Origin: Bifidobacteriaceae bacterium
GTDB taxonomy: Bacteria; Actinomycetota; Actinomycetes; Actinomycetales; WQXJ01
Length of the DNA stretch: 18,090 nucleotides
Assembly (NCBI GenBank): GCA_031278075.1
Contig: JAITLE010000110.1
Span: 1 to 18,090, forward strand
Reading direction: 5' to 3'
Position 1 is the first letter of the stretch. The number at the start of each line of letters is the position of its first letter. Below the pieces are notes generated by a model. The model did not search any database, was not told where the DNA came from, and saw only the letters and a program-made list of their open reading frames with translations. The position numbers were made by a program, and so were the translations under genes. Positions 7,271 to 14,662 of the stretch are shown here, piece after piece.

Positions 7271-7936
7271 GTGTCGCATTATTTCGAGCCGGTCCCCGCG
7301 GCCAGCTCCCAAGACCTACGCGAGTTTACCGTTGAACTAGCCGGCTGCCCCGCGCGCGTCGTCACGGCGCCGGGGGTTTTCTCCGCTAACCGGCTCGACC
7401 TCGGCACAGCGGTGCTGCTGCGCACAGAACAGCGGCTGTGGGGCGCCCAGCCCGGCCCCCAGCCCGGCGCCCAGCCCGGCGCCGACTCCCCCACCCCCGA
7501 CCCGGCGTCCAATCTGCTGGACCTCGGTTGCGGTTGGGGACCGCTCGCGCTGGCACTGGCCCGTCTTCATCCCGCGGCGACGGTCTGGGCGGTCGACGTC
7601 AACCCCCGCGCATTGGATTTGACCAGCCAAAACGCGTCCCGGCTGGGCCTGGGGAACATCCGGGTGGCGCGCCCGGAGGAAGTTGGCCCGGTTGTTCGGT
7701 TCGCGCGCATCTGGTCCAACCCGCCGATCCGGGTCGGCAAGGCGGCGCTGCGGGACCTGCTAGTGGAATGGCTGGGCCGTCTGACCGAGGACGGCTGGGC
7801 CGATTTGGTGGTGCACAAGAACCTCGGCGCGGATTCGCTGGCGGACTGGCTGCGGCGCGAGGCCGGTCACCCGACCATTCGTTTGGCCAGCGCGAAGGGT
7901 TACCGTGTGCTGCGCGCCAAGCGCCGCGGAGGCTAA
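7271..7936 (+). CDS. RsmC-like class I SAM-dependent methyltransferase
   Basis: Probable N2-guanine methyltransferase of the RsmC/RlmG type acting on ribosomal RNA; the exact target is unknown. From GTG 7271 the protein is 221 aa and opens MSHYFEPVP, a start typical of actinobacterial members. The longer frame from 7223 runs into hflX and its extra residues look like nothing known. A truncated N-terminal part (GVFSANRLDLGTAVLL) precedes SAM motif I LLDLGCGWG (about 82-90), an acidic ribose-binding position in AVDVNPRA, and the catalytic motif NPPIRVGK (150-157), the family signature. The C-terminus RVLRAKRRG is also typical. Between the first part and motif I sits a Pro/Gly/Gln linker (AQPGPQPGAQPGA) made of 12-bp repeats. 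The stop TAA overlaps the dapF stop on the other strand. No ribosome binding site is visible, which fits a leaderless start. Confidence 0.85.
   Translation: MSHYFEPVPAASSQDLREFTVELAGCPARVVTAPGVFSANRLDLGTAVLLRTEQRLWGAQPGPQPGAQPGADSPTPDPASNLLDLGCGWGPLALALARLHPAATVWAVDVNPRALDLTSQNASRLGLGNIRVARPEEVGPVVRFARIWSNPPIRVGKAALRDLLVEWLGRLTEDGWADLVVHKNLGADSLADWLRREAGHPTIRLASAKGYRVLRAKRRGG
7443..7478 (+). repeat. 12-bp tandem repeat, three copies, in the methyltransferase linker
   Basis: Three in-frame units (GCGCCCAGCCCG, GCCCCCAGCCCG, GCGCCCAGCCCG) encode repeats of A/P-Q-P-G between the N-terminal part and SAM motif I. The length is a multiple of three, so expansion or contraction changes only linker length. 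Confidence 0.9.
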
Positions 7937-8826
7937 AGGATCGCGCCAGCGTGGACCAGGACCGCGGGGCCGGTCAGTTCGACCACGTCGTCGATCATGC
8001 GAACCCAGAGGCAGCCGCCCGGGACCTGGACGGTCCACGTGTCCGGGGCGCCCGCGCCGGCCCTGGCCCAAGCGGCCAAGGCCGCGGCCGCCGCGCCGGT
8101 GCCACAGGATTGGGTCTCACCCGAACCGCGCTCGTGGACGCGCATCCGGATCGACGCGCGTTCCCTGTCGACCACCATGAACTCCACGTTGGCGCCGCCT
8201 TCGGGGGCGGGCTCGATCACGGGCGGGCAGCTCAGATCCAACCGCGCCAGCTCCTCCGCCTGCACCGCCACCACGACGTGCGGATTGCCCACGTTGACAC
8301 TCAAACCGCCGGCTGGACGGTCCAAGCCCTGGGCGAAGACCTGGCAGTCGCAGCCGCGCCGCACCGCGCCCTGGCCGCCGCAGAAACGCCATTTGCCGAG
8401 GTCGACCGCGTACATGCCGTCCTGGCAACGGACCAGCACACAGCCCGCCCGGGCGCCGATCAACACGCTGTCCGAATCGCCCAGCCGGGCCAAGCCCTGA
8501 GCCCGCAAGAACTCGACGAACACACGGATGCCGTTGCCACACATCTCCGCCAGGGACCCGTCCGAATTGCGGTAGTCCATGAACCATTCCGCGCCCGCCT
8601 CCGCCGCCGCGGCGGCCGTGGGGACGTCGGCGAGCGCCGCCGAGCGGACCGCCCGGATGACGCCGTCGCCGCCCACGCCCCGCCGGCGATCGGCCAGCGC
8701 TCTGGCCAGCTCGGCGGTCAGAGGGAATTCGCCTGTCGGGTCGGAATAAAGAACGAAGTCATTGCCGGTGCCGTGGCCCTTCGTGAAGGCCAGCCCGGTC
8801 GGCAACGCCGCAACGCCGTTTGACAC
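7933..8826 (-). CDS. dapF: Diaminopimelate epimerase
   Basis: Converts LL- to meso-diaminopimelate, a lysine precursor and, in many actinobacteria, a peptidoglycan cross-linker. It is cofactor-independent and uses two cysteines. From GTG 8826 the protein is 297 aa with FTKGHGTGNDFV (14-25), catalytic C96 in EMCGNGIRVF and C241 in QSCGTGAAAAA, plus VNVGNPHVVV. The longest frame begins at 8862 but its extra residues (MMLSSRRTYACR) are not family-like, and they cover a TATGCT hexamer (8833-8838) that ends 6 nt before the GTG. The start is therefore probably leaderless. The stop (TAG) overlaps the stop of the convergent methyltransferase gene. miaA lies 158 bp upstream on the same strand; dapF seems to have its own promoter but could also receive read-through. 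Confidence 0.95.
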   Translation of the reverse strand: MSNGVAALPTGLAFTKGHGTGNDFVLYSDPTGEFPLTAELARALADRRRGVGGDGVIRAVRSAALADVPTAAAAAEAGAEWFMDYRNSDGSLAEMCGNGIRVFVEFLRAQGLARLGDSDSVLIGARAGCVLVRCQDGMYAVDLGKWRFCGGQGAVRRGCDCQVFAQGLDRPAGGLSVNVGNPHVVVAVQAEELARLDLSCPPVIEPAPEGGANVEFMVVDRERASIRMRVHERGSGETQSCGTGAAAAALAAWARAGAGAPDTWTVQVPGGCLWVRMIDDVVELTGPAVLVHAGAIL

Positions 8827-8832
8827 CCGGCA

Positions 8833-8838
8833 AGCATA
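8833..8838 (-). promoter_or_regulatory. dapF -10 element (leaderless promoter)
   Basis: TATGCT on the minus strand, followed by 6 nt and the GTG start of dapF. A 17-bp spacer would put the -35 at 8856-8861 (TGATGC), a poor match. The call therefore rests mainly on the -10 and its distance to the start. Confidence 0.5.
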
Positions 8839-8984
8839 AGTCCTGCGACTGGAAAGCATCACAGACAGGGGGAGACGGACCGCCGCCCGCCCGCCGCGTC
8901 CCGCTCAAGACGCGGCAGAGCGGACGGCTCGGCGGCAGCCGCAGCCGCCGCCGGCTCAGGCCTGGCCAAGTCCTTGGACGTTGA

Positions 8985-9905
8985 TCAGGCAGTCGGGATT
9001 CTAGTACACGCGAGCGCACGTTCCAGCAGGTCAGGTTCGCTCGAATCGAGCCAGACGATCCGGGGGTCGCGTCTGAACCAACGCCTTTGGCGCCGCGACA
9101 GCTGTCTGGTGCGCAGCGCGATCCGTTCGGCCGCCTCGTCGGGTGTCGTCAGGTCGTCCACCACATCGAGCGCCTCCTTGTAGCCGATCGCCTGCCGCGC
9201 GGTCCGGCCGTCCCTCAGGCCCGCGCCGACCAGGGCGCGCGCCTCGTCGATCAGCCCGCGGCGCATCATCCAGCGCGTCCGGCCCGCGATGCGTCGATCC
9301 AGCGTCGCGTCGTCCAGATCCAAGCCGACGATGCCGACCGGTCGCCACGGCGTGCGTTCCGGCAGCCGCGCGGAGAACGGTTGGCCGGTCAGCTCGACGA
9401 CTTCCAAAGCCCGCGCCAGCCGGCGGACGTTCCCGGGGAGGATCGACGCGGCGGCGACTGGGTCCAGGCGCGCCAGTTCGGCGTGCAGGCGCGGACCGCC
9501 GAGCTCCGCGCCAAGCGTCTCCCATTTGGCGCGGATGGCGCCATCGGTGGCCGGGAACTCGATCAGGTCGACGACAGCCCGGACGTACAGTCCCGACCCG
9601 CCGACCAGCAGCGCCGTCCGGTCGCGCGCCCAAATCGCCTCGATGTCGGCGCGGGCGCGGCGCTGGTAGGCGGCGACGGACGCCTCCTCGGTCAGGGCCA
9701 GCACGTCGATCTGGTGGTGCGGGATGCCGCGCCGCAGCGGGACGGGCGTGCGGGCGGTGCCGATCTCCATCCCTCGGTACAGCGCCATCGAGTCCGCGTT
9801 GACGATCTCGGCGCCGATCCGCTCCGCCAGGTCCAGGGCGAGCCCGGTCTTCCCGGCCGCTGTGGGACCGACCAAGACGATGAACGAAGCCCGGTCAGAC
9901 GGCAT
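8985..9905 (-). CDS. miaA: tRNA dimethylallyltransferase
   Basis: Transfers a dimethylallyl group to N6 of A37 in tRNAs reading UNN codons, stabilising codon-anticodon pairing. The protein is 306 aa, normal for the family. The P-loop is GPTAAGKT (13-20). NADSMALYRGMEIGTA (36-51) is the substrate-positioning loop with the catalytic aspartate D38. IPHHQIDVL, LLVGGSGLYVRAV, the NVRRLARALEV helix, and the RQLSRRQRRWFRRDPRIVWLD end are all characteristic. The position after DSM is Ala, where Gln is common in actinobacteria; it varies in the family, so this is probably neutral. The ATG at 9905 lies inside the 3' end of the upstream oxidoreductase gene (11-bp overlap), indicating translational coupling. 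An in-frame candidate promoter directly upstream was not seen. Confidence 0.96.
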   Translation of the reverse strand: MPSDRASFIVLVGPTAAGKTGLALDLAERIGAEIVNADSMALYRGMEIGTARTPVPLRRGIPHHQIDVLALTEEASVAAYQRRARADIEAIWARDRTALLVGGSGLYVRAVVDLIEFPATDGAIRAKWETLGAELGGPRLHAELARLDPVAAASILPGNVRRLARALEVVELTGQPFSARLPERTPWRPVGIVGLDLDDATLDRRIAGRTRWMMRRGLIDEARALVGAGLRDGRTARQAIGYKEALDVVDDLTTPDEAAERIALRTRQLSRRQRRWFRRDPRIVWLDSSEPDLLERALACTRIPTA

Positions 9906-12900
9906 CGGGCAGCCTCTCGGCGATCAACTGGGCCAAGTGGATGCCCTCCCGGCCCGCCAGGTCGGCGGCTTGCGCGCGGCAAGAGAAGCCGTCGGCGAGG
10001 AAGACCGCGTCCGGGGCTTCCGCGAGCGCGGGCAGGAGCGAACGTTGCGCCACCTTGACGGACACCTCGTAGTGGCCGCGCTCCAGCCCGAAACCGCCGG
10101 CCATGCCGCAGCAGCCGCGCAACTCGCCGACCTCGGCGCCCAGCGCGGCGAGCAGCTGGCGGTCCGCGTCCCAACCCATCACGGCGTGGTGGTGGCAGTG
10201 GGGTTGCGCCACCACTTGGACGCCCGCGAGGCTCGGCGGCGTCCAACCCTCGGCCAGATCCGTGACCAGCACCTCGGCGAGGGTCTTGGCCGCGCGGGCC
10301 ACAGCGGCGGCGCGTGGATCGTTTGGGAGAAGGTCGACCAGGTCGGAGCGCAGCACGGCGACGCAGCTCGGCTCGACGCCGACGATCGGCACACCGTTCA
10401 CCGCGAACGGGCCGAGCACGTCCAACAGGGCGCGCAGGCGGCGCTTCGCGCCGCGCAGTTGGCCGGTCGAGATCCAGGTCAGACCGCAGCAGGCGCCCGG
10501 CGGGACCAGGTGGACGGTGTGCCCGGCGGCGGTCAGGACCCGCACCGCGGCTTCCGCCGCCTCGACCGCCATGTGCGAACTGAACGAGTCCGCCCACACC
10601 AGCACCGGGCCGGGACCGTGCGGCGCGTCGGCGGCCAGGTCCGCGCTGTCCTGCGCGGTCGGGACGCCTTGGGCGGCGGCCCTGACGCTGAGGGGCTCGC
10701 GGGCGAGACGCGGGAGGCTGCGCCGCGGGTCCAGCCCGCCGGCCCTCAGCAGCAGCTTGCCGAGGATCGGGGCGCGGGGCGCCAGGTTCGCGGCGGCCGG
10801 CATCCGTCCCGCGAGGGCCGCCCAGCGGGGCAACCAGCCCAACAGGTAGTGCGTCCGCGGCCGGATGCGGCCGCTGAAGCGGCGACACAGCACCTCCGCT
10901 TTGAGGCGCGCCATGTCGACAGCGGCCGGGCAGTCCCGCGAGCAGGCTTTGCAGCCGAGGCACAGTTCAAGGGCCTCGGCCAGCTCCGGCGCGGCTAGGC
11001 CGGGGCCGATCAAGTGGCCGTTGAGGGCCTCTTGGAGCACCCGGGCACGGCCCCTGGGGGAATCCTTGTCCTGGCCGGTGGCCAGGTACGACGGGCACAT
11101 GAAAGGGCTGGTCGCGGTGACACACTTGGCGAGGCCCACGCAGCGGTGCGCCGCGCCGGTCAGGTCGCCGCGGTCGGCCGCGAACGCGAAGCCGCCGCGC
11201 GCGGGGGTGGGCCGGGCCGCCGGGCGGCGCATGTCCGCGTCGATCGGGGCGACCCGCCCGCGTCCGGCCGCGCGCGGACCCCGGCCCGCCACGCCGCCTG
11301 CCTCGCCGCCCGCATCACCGCCCGCTTCACCGCCTGCCTCGCCGCCTGGCGACGCGCCCGGCCGGCCGGCCTCAGCCGCGCCTTCGTCGCTCGCCACGAT
11401 GACGCCCGGGCCGAGGAGCCCCAGTGGGTCGAACAGTCCTTTGACCTGCCGCATCACATCGATCGCCGCGGGCGAGAACATCAGGCCGAGCAGTTGCGAA
11501 CGGGCGCGGCCGTCGCCGTGCTCGCCGCTGAGCGAGCCGCCATGCCGCGCCACCAAGGCGCCGGCCGCCTCGATGAACTCCCTGAAGACGCGCGTGCCGC
11601 GCGCCAGCGGGAAGTCGATCCTGATGTGCACGCAGCCCTCGCCGAAATGCCCATACGCGATGCCCCCGAGGCCGGCGTCCGCGAGCAGGTCCTCGAACTG
11701 CCTCAGGTAGGCGCCCAGCCGCGCGGGCGGCACGGCGGCGTCCTCGAAGCCGACGTGACCCTCACGCCCGGATGGCGTGCGGCCGGCGAAGCCGGCGCCG
11801 TCTTCCCGGATCCGCCAGAGCGCGCGGGACAGCGGACCGTCCGGCAGCACGATCCCGTCTAACGCGCCCGCGTCCCGCCTGACCGCCCCAGCCGTGCCCG
11901 GGTCTTCGACCTCGACCATCAGCCACGCCCCGCCCGCGGGCAACTCGGGCGCGGGGCCGACCTGGCGTTCGTACGCGCCCACGAGCCGCGCGTCGAGCCC
12001 CTCCAGCGTGAGGGGCCGATGCGGCAGGATCGCGGGGACGGAGTCGGCCGCCTCAGCCAATGTGGCGTAGCCCAACACGACCAGCGAGGGCTGCCGCGGC
12101 GTCGGCGTGAGCCTCAACGTCGCAGCGGTCACCAAGGCGAGCGTCCCCTCGCTGCCGACGAGGGCCTTGGCGAGGTCCGCGCCGTTCTCGTCGAGGAGGT
12201 GCTCCAGGCCGTAACCGCTGACCTGGCGGCCGAAGCGGCCGAACTCGGCCCGGATCACGGGGGCGGCGCGGGCCACCAGCTCGGTCAGCCCCGGGACCTG
12301 TGCCACGGCGCCGGCGCGCGCCTCGACGCGGCGGCCCCGCCCGTCGATCGCTGTGATGGCCTGCACGTTGTCCGCGGTGCGCCCGTAAGCCACCGAGTGG
12401 CTGCCGCACGCGTTGTCGCCGATCATCCCGCCGATGGTGCAGCGGGAATGGGTCGCGGGGTCGGGGCCGAACCGAAGGCCGTGCGGTTTGAGCGCCCGCT
12501 GCAAGGAGTCCAACACCACCCCCGGCTGGACGCGGGCCAGGCGGCCCGTCACGTCGATGTCGAGGACGCGGTTCAGGTGCCGGCCCGTCGCCACCACTAT
12601 GCCTGGGCCCACAGCGTTGCCGGCGCAGGACGTGCCCGCGCCGCGCATCGTGACGGGCACGTCGAACTGCCGGGCGACGTCGCCCGCGGCCGCGACGTCC
12701 AACTCGTCGCGGGGGAACACCACGACCCGGGGCACGACGCGGTAGTTGCTGGCGTCGCTCGAATAGATCCCGCGGGTCAGGCCGGTGGCGTCCACTTCGC
12801 CTCGCATCACCCGGCGCAGGGCCTCAGCCAGGGCCTCAGTCAGGGCGTCGGCGGCGCCTGAGGACCGCGCCGCGGCCATGGCGCCTGGGGGGTTCACAGC

Positions 12901-12915
12901 GTCTAAGTCTCCCAT
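9895..12915 (-). CDS. Fused FAD-linked oxidase / 4Fe-4S / CCG-domain oxidoreductase (D-lactate or 2-hydroxyacid dehydrogenase type)
   Basis: At 1006 aa it joins a GlcD/Dld-type flavin dehydrogenase to a GlpC/LldE-like iron-sulfur subunit. Such fusions oxidise D-2-hydroxyacids such as D-lactate and pass electrons to the respiratory chain; the substrate here is not known. The FAD PCMH domain covers about 65-245 (VVVFPRDELDV, MRGAGTSCAGNAVG, THSRCTIGGMIGDNACGSHS). The flavin C-terminal domain follows to about 510. After a Gly/Glu/Ala linker come cysteine motifs at about 592-608 (CVGLAKC, then CP) and about 648-659 (CLGCKACSRDCP). Two CCG motifs (PGACCGLTW near 806 and GCCGMAGGFGLE near 934) bind a cluster at the C-terminus. 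No Shine-Dalgarno sequence is obvious; ATG 12879 is an alternative start. The stop overlaps miaA. It diverges from the acyl-CoA synthetase gene. Confidence 0.88.
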   Translation of the reverse strand: MGDLDAVNPPGAMAAARSSGAADALTEALAEALRRVMRGEVDATGLTRGIYSSDASNYRVVPRVVVFPRDELDVAAAGDVARQFDVPVTMRGAGTSCAGNAVGPGIVVATGRHLNRVLDIDVTGRLARVQPGVVLDSLQRALKPHGLRFGPDPATHSRCTIGGMIGDNACGSHSVAYGRTADNVQAITAIDGRGRRVEARAGAVAQVPGLTELVARAAPVIRAEFGRFGRQVSGYGLEHLLDENGADLAKALVGSEGTLALVTAATLRLTPTPRQPSLVVLGYATLAEAADSVPAILPHRPLTLEGLDARLVGAYERQVGPAPELPAGGAWLMVEVEDPGTAGAVRRDAGALDGIVLPDGPLSRALWRIREDGAGFAGRTPSGREGHVGFEDAAVPPARLGAYLRQFEDLLADAGLGGIAYGHFGEGCVHIRIDFPLARGTRVFREFIEAAGALVARHGGSLSGEHGDGRARSQLLGLMFSPAAIDVMRQVKGLFDPLGLLGPGVIVASDEGAAEAGRPGASPGGEAGGEAGGDAGGEAGGVAGRGPRAAGRGRVAPIDADMRRPAARPTPARGGFAFAADRGDLTGAAHRCVGLAKCVTATSPFMCPSYLATGQDKDSPRGRARVLQEALNGHLIGPGLAAPELAEALELCLGCKACSRDCPAAVDMARLKAEVLCRRFSGRIRPRTHYLLGWLPRWAALAGRMPAAANLAPRAPILGKLLLRAGGLDPRRSLPRLAREPLSVRAAAQGVPTAQDSADLAADAPHGPGPVLVWADSFSSHMAVEAAEAAVRVLTAAGHTVHLVPPGACCGLTWISTGQLRGAKRRLRALLDVLGPFAVNGVPIVGVEPSCVAVLRSDLVDLLPNDPRAAAVARAAKTLAEVLVTDLAEGWTPPSLAGVQVVAQPHCHHHAVMGWDADRQLLAALGAEVGELRGCCGMAGGFGLERGHYEVSVKVAQRSLLPALAEAPDAVFLADGFSCRAQAADLAGREGIHLAQLIAERLPDAV
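11293..11340 (-). repeat. 12-bp tandem repeat, four copies, in the oxidoreductase linker
   Basis: Four degenerate in-frame 12-bp units encode Gly-Gly-Glu/Asp-Ala repeats (GGEAGGEAGGDAGGEAGG) just before a basic stretch (RGPRAAGRGR). They sit between the flavin half and the iron-sulfur half of the fused oxidoreductase and look like a flexible interdomain tether. Confidence 0.9.
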
Positions 12916-12934
12916 GGCGGCGCGTCGCGCCGCC
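12916..12934. promoter_or_regulatory. Perfect GC palindrome abutting the oxidoreductase start
   Basis: Two 9-bp arms (GGCGGCGCG and CGCGCCGCC) flank a single T, directly upstream of the ATG at 12915 in the 123-bp divergent region. It could be an operator or an mRNA hairpin. In DNA this GC-rich, palindromes of this size also arise by chance, so only the position makes it notable. Confidence 0.3.
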
Positions 12935-13025
12935 CATCCGCCCAGCCGCCCAGCCGTGGAAAGGCGACAAACTCACGGCGTGAATCCGGTGCGTCCGCGC
13001 CAGGGCGGCGCCGGCGCCAGGCCCG

Positions 13026-13031
13026 TAACGT
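13026..13031 (+). promoter_or_regulatory. Acyl-CoA synthetase -10 element (leaderless promoter)
   Basis: TAACGT, followed by 7 nt and a GTG at 13039. The same -10-to-start distance is seen at nrdR, hflX, dapF and the methyltransferase gene. No good -35 was found. The upstream in-frame GTG at 13030 overlaps this hexamer. Confidence 0.45.
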
Positions 13032-13038
13032 GGCCCAA

Positions 13039-14655
13039 GTGACTCTAGATCCGACCGCGGCCGCTTGGCGTGCCACCGCTTCCCACACGCTGTCCGACAT
13101 CCCGCGGCGCTCCGCCGGCCGCCACCCGGACAAGCTCGCCGTGATCGACGACGCCACCGGCGCCCAGGTCACCTTCCGCGAGCTGGACCGCCTCGTCGAC
13201 GCGGCGGCCGCCGCGGCGCAGCGCGCAGGCGTCCGCCCCGGCGACGTGGTCGCCCTCCTCTCCCGCAACTGCTGGCAGCTCGCGGTGCTCCCGTTCGCGA
13301 CCGCGCGAGCCGGCGCGATCCTCGCGCCGATCAACTTCCTCCTGTCAGCCGAGGAGGTCGCCGCGGCCATCGCCCTGGCCAAGCCGCGCGCGCTGATCGT
13401 CGAGGAGCATCTGATCGACGTGGCCCAAGCGGCGCTCGACCTGGCCGAAGCCCAAGGCGCGGTGGGCGCTGGGACGCTGCGGGTCGGGATCGTGCCGGGG
13501 CAACGTGCGGCGCGTCACGGCTGGGGCGATCTGGGCGAGTGGTTCGCCGAGAAGCGCGCGCCGGAGCCGGTGACGCTCGCGGACACGGACGTGGTGCGGT
13601 TGATGTTCACCTCGGGGACGGAGGCGCGCCCGAAGGCGGTGCGGCTCACGTCGCGGTCGCTGATGTGGCAGTACATGTCGACGACGGTCAGCGGCTCGAT
13701 GGCGCCGACGGACGTGGATCTGCACTTCATGCCGCTTTACCACTGCGCGCAACTCGACGTGTTCCTGATCCCCGACATCTACTTGGGCGCCACGAGCGTG
13801 ATCCTCGCCTCGGCGGGGCCGGCGCGGATCTTCGGCGCGATCGAGCGCCACGGCGTCGACAAGATGTTCGCCACGCCGTCGAAGTGGATCGAGCTGCTGC
13901 GGTCGCCGGCGTTCAGCTCGGAGCGTCTCGCGGGCCTGAGGAAGGGGTATTACGGCGCCGCCGCCATGCCAGTGCCGGTCCTGCGGGAGCTGGCGGAACG
14001 CCTCCCCGGCCTTCGGCTGTGGAATTTCTACGGCCAGACCGAGATGTCGCCCGCCGCCTCGATCCTCCCGCCCGAGGATCAGCTCGTCTACCCCGGGTCG
14101 GCCGGGCAGCCGGCGCTCAACGTCGAGATGGCGATCCTCGATCCGCGCGATCGCCCGATGCCGACCGGCCAGGTCGGCGAGATCGCGTTCCGGTCGCCGC
14201 ACGCCTGCGCCGGGTACCTCGACGATCCGGAAGGGACGGCAGAACTGTTCCGGGGAGGCTGGCTCCACACCGGCGACCAGGGGTATCGCTCGGAGTCGGG
14301 GCGGTATTACTTTGTCGACCGCGTCAAGGACACTGTCAATGTGGGCGGCGAGAAGGTCGCCTCGCGGGAGGTCGAGGAGGTGGTGTATCGCTTGGAGGCC
14401 GTCCAGGAGGTCGCCGTGATCGGCGTGCCGGACGCGCGCTTCGGCCAGGCGGTGGCCGCGGTGGTGGTCCCCCGGCAGGGCGTCGCCCTCACCTGCCAGG
14501 ATGTCGTCCGGCATACGCGCGCCCACCTGGCCGCCTTCAAGTGCCCGAAGCACGTCGTCGTGGTCGACACGCTGCCGAAGAACGCCTCCGGGAAGATCCT
14601 GAAGCGGGAGTTGCGGCAGCAGTGGGGGACGCTCGGCGCCGAGACGGCCGTGTGA
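13039..14655 (+). CDS. AMP-forming acyl-CoA synthetase (fatty-acid CoA ligase family)
   Basis: Activates a carboxylic acid with ATP and transfers it to CoA. From GTG 13039 the protein is 538 aa (541 from GTG 13030). The N-terminal domain includes the phosphate-binding loop TSGTEARPKAV (about 191-201), the TSGTE variant seen in a subset of fatty-acyl CoA ligases, and MPLYHCAQ. Adenylate motifs follow: WNFYGQTEMSP (about 328-338), HTGDQG (about 410-415) and the hinge RVKDTVNVGGEKV. The C-terminal lid carries the catalytic lysine in NASGKILKREL (about K519). The chain length of the substrate cannot be read from the sequence. The gene diverges from the FAD/Fe-S oxidoreductase and converges on the ThiF-like gene with 4 bp between stop codons. 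No dedicated partner (acyl carrier, beta-oxidation gene) is next to it. Confidence 0.92.
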   Translation: MTLDPTAAAWRATASHTLSDIPRRSAGRHPDKLAVIDDATGAQVTFRELDRLVDAAAAAAQRAGVRPGDVVALLSRNCWQLAVLPFATARAGAILAPINFLLSAEEVAAAIALAKPRALIVEEHLIDVAQAALDLAEAQGAVGAGTLRVGIVPGQRAARHGWGDLGEWFAEKRAPEPVTLADTDVVRLMFTSGTEARPKAVRLTSRSLMWQYMSTTVSGSMAPTDVDLHFMPLYHCAQLDVFLIPDIYLGATSVILASAGPARIFGAIERHGVDKMFATPSKWIELLRSPAFSSERLAGLRKGYYGAAAMPVPVLRELAERLPGLRLWNFYGQTEMSPAASILPPEDQLVYPGSAGQPALNVEMAILDPRDRPMPTGQVGEIAFRSPHACAGYLDDPEGTAELFRGGWLHTGDQGYRSESGRYYFVDRVKDTVNVGGEKVASREVEEVVYRLEAVQEVAVIGVPDARFGQAVAAVVVPRQGVALTCQDVVRHTRAHLAAFKCPKHVVVVDTLPKNASGKILKRELRQQWGTLGAETAV

Positions 14656-14662
14656 CGCGTCA
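14653..14662. other. Convergent stop codons within one palindrome
   Basis: TGACGCGTCA is a perfect 10-bp palindrome. The first three bases are the stop codon of the acyl-CoA synthetase and the last three, read on the other strand, are the stop codon of the ThiF-like gene. There is no space for an ordinary intrinsic terminator between the two genes. Confidence 0.9.
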
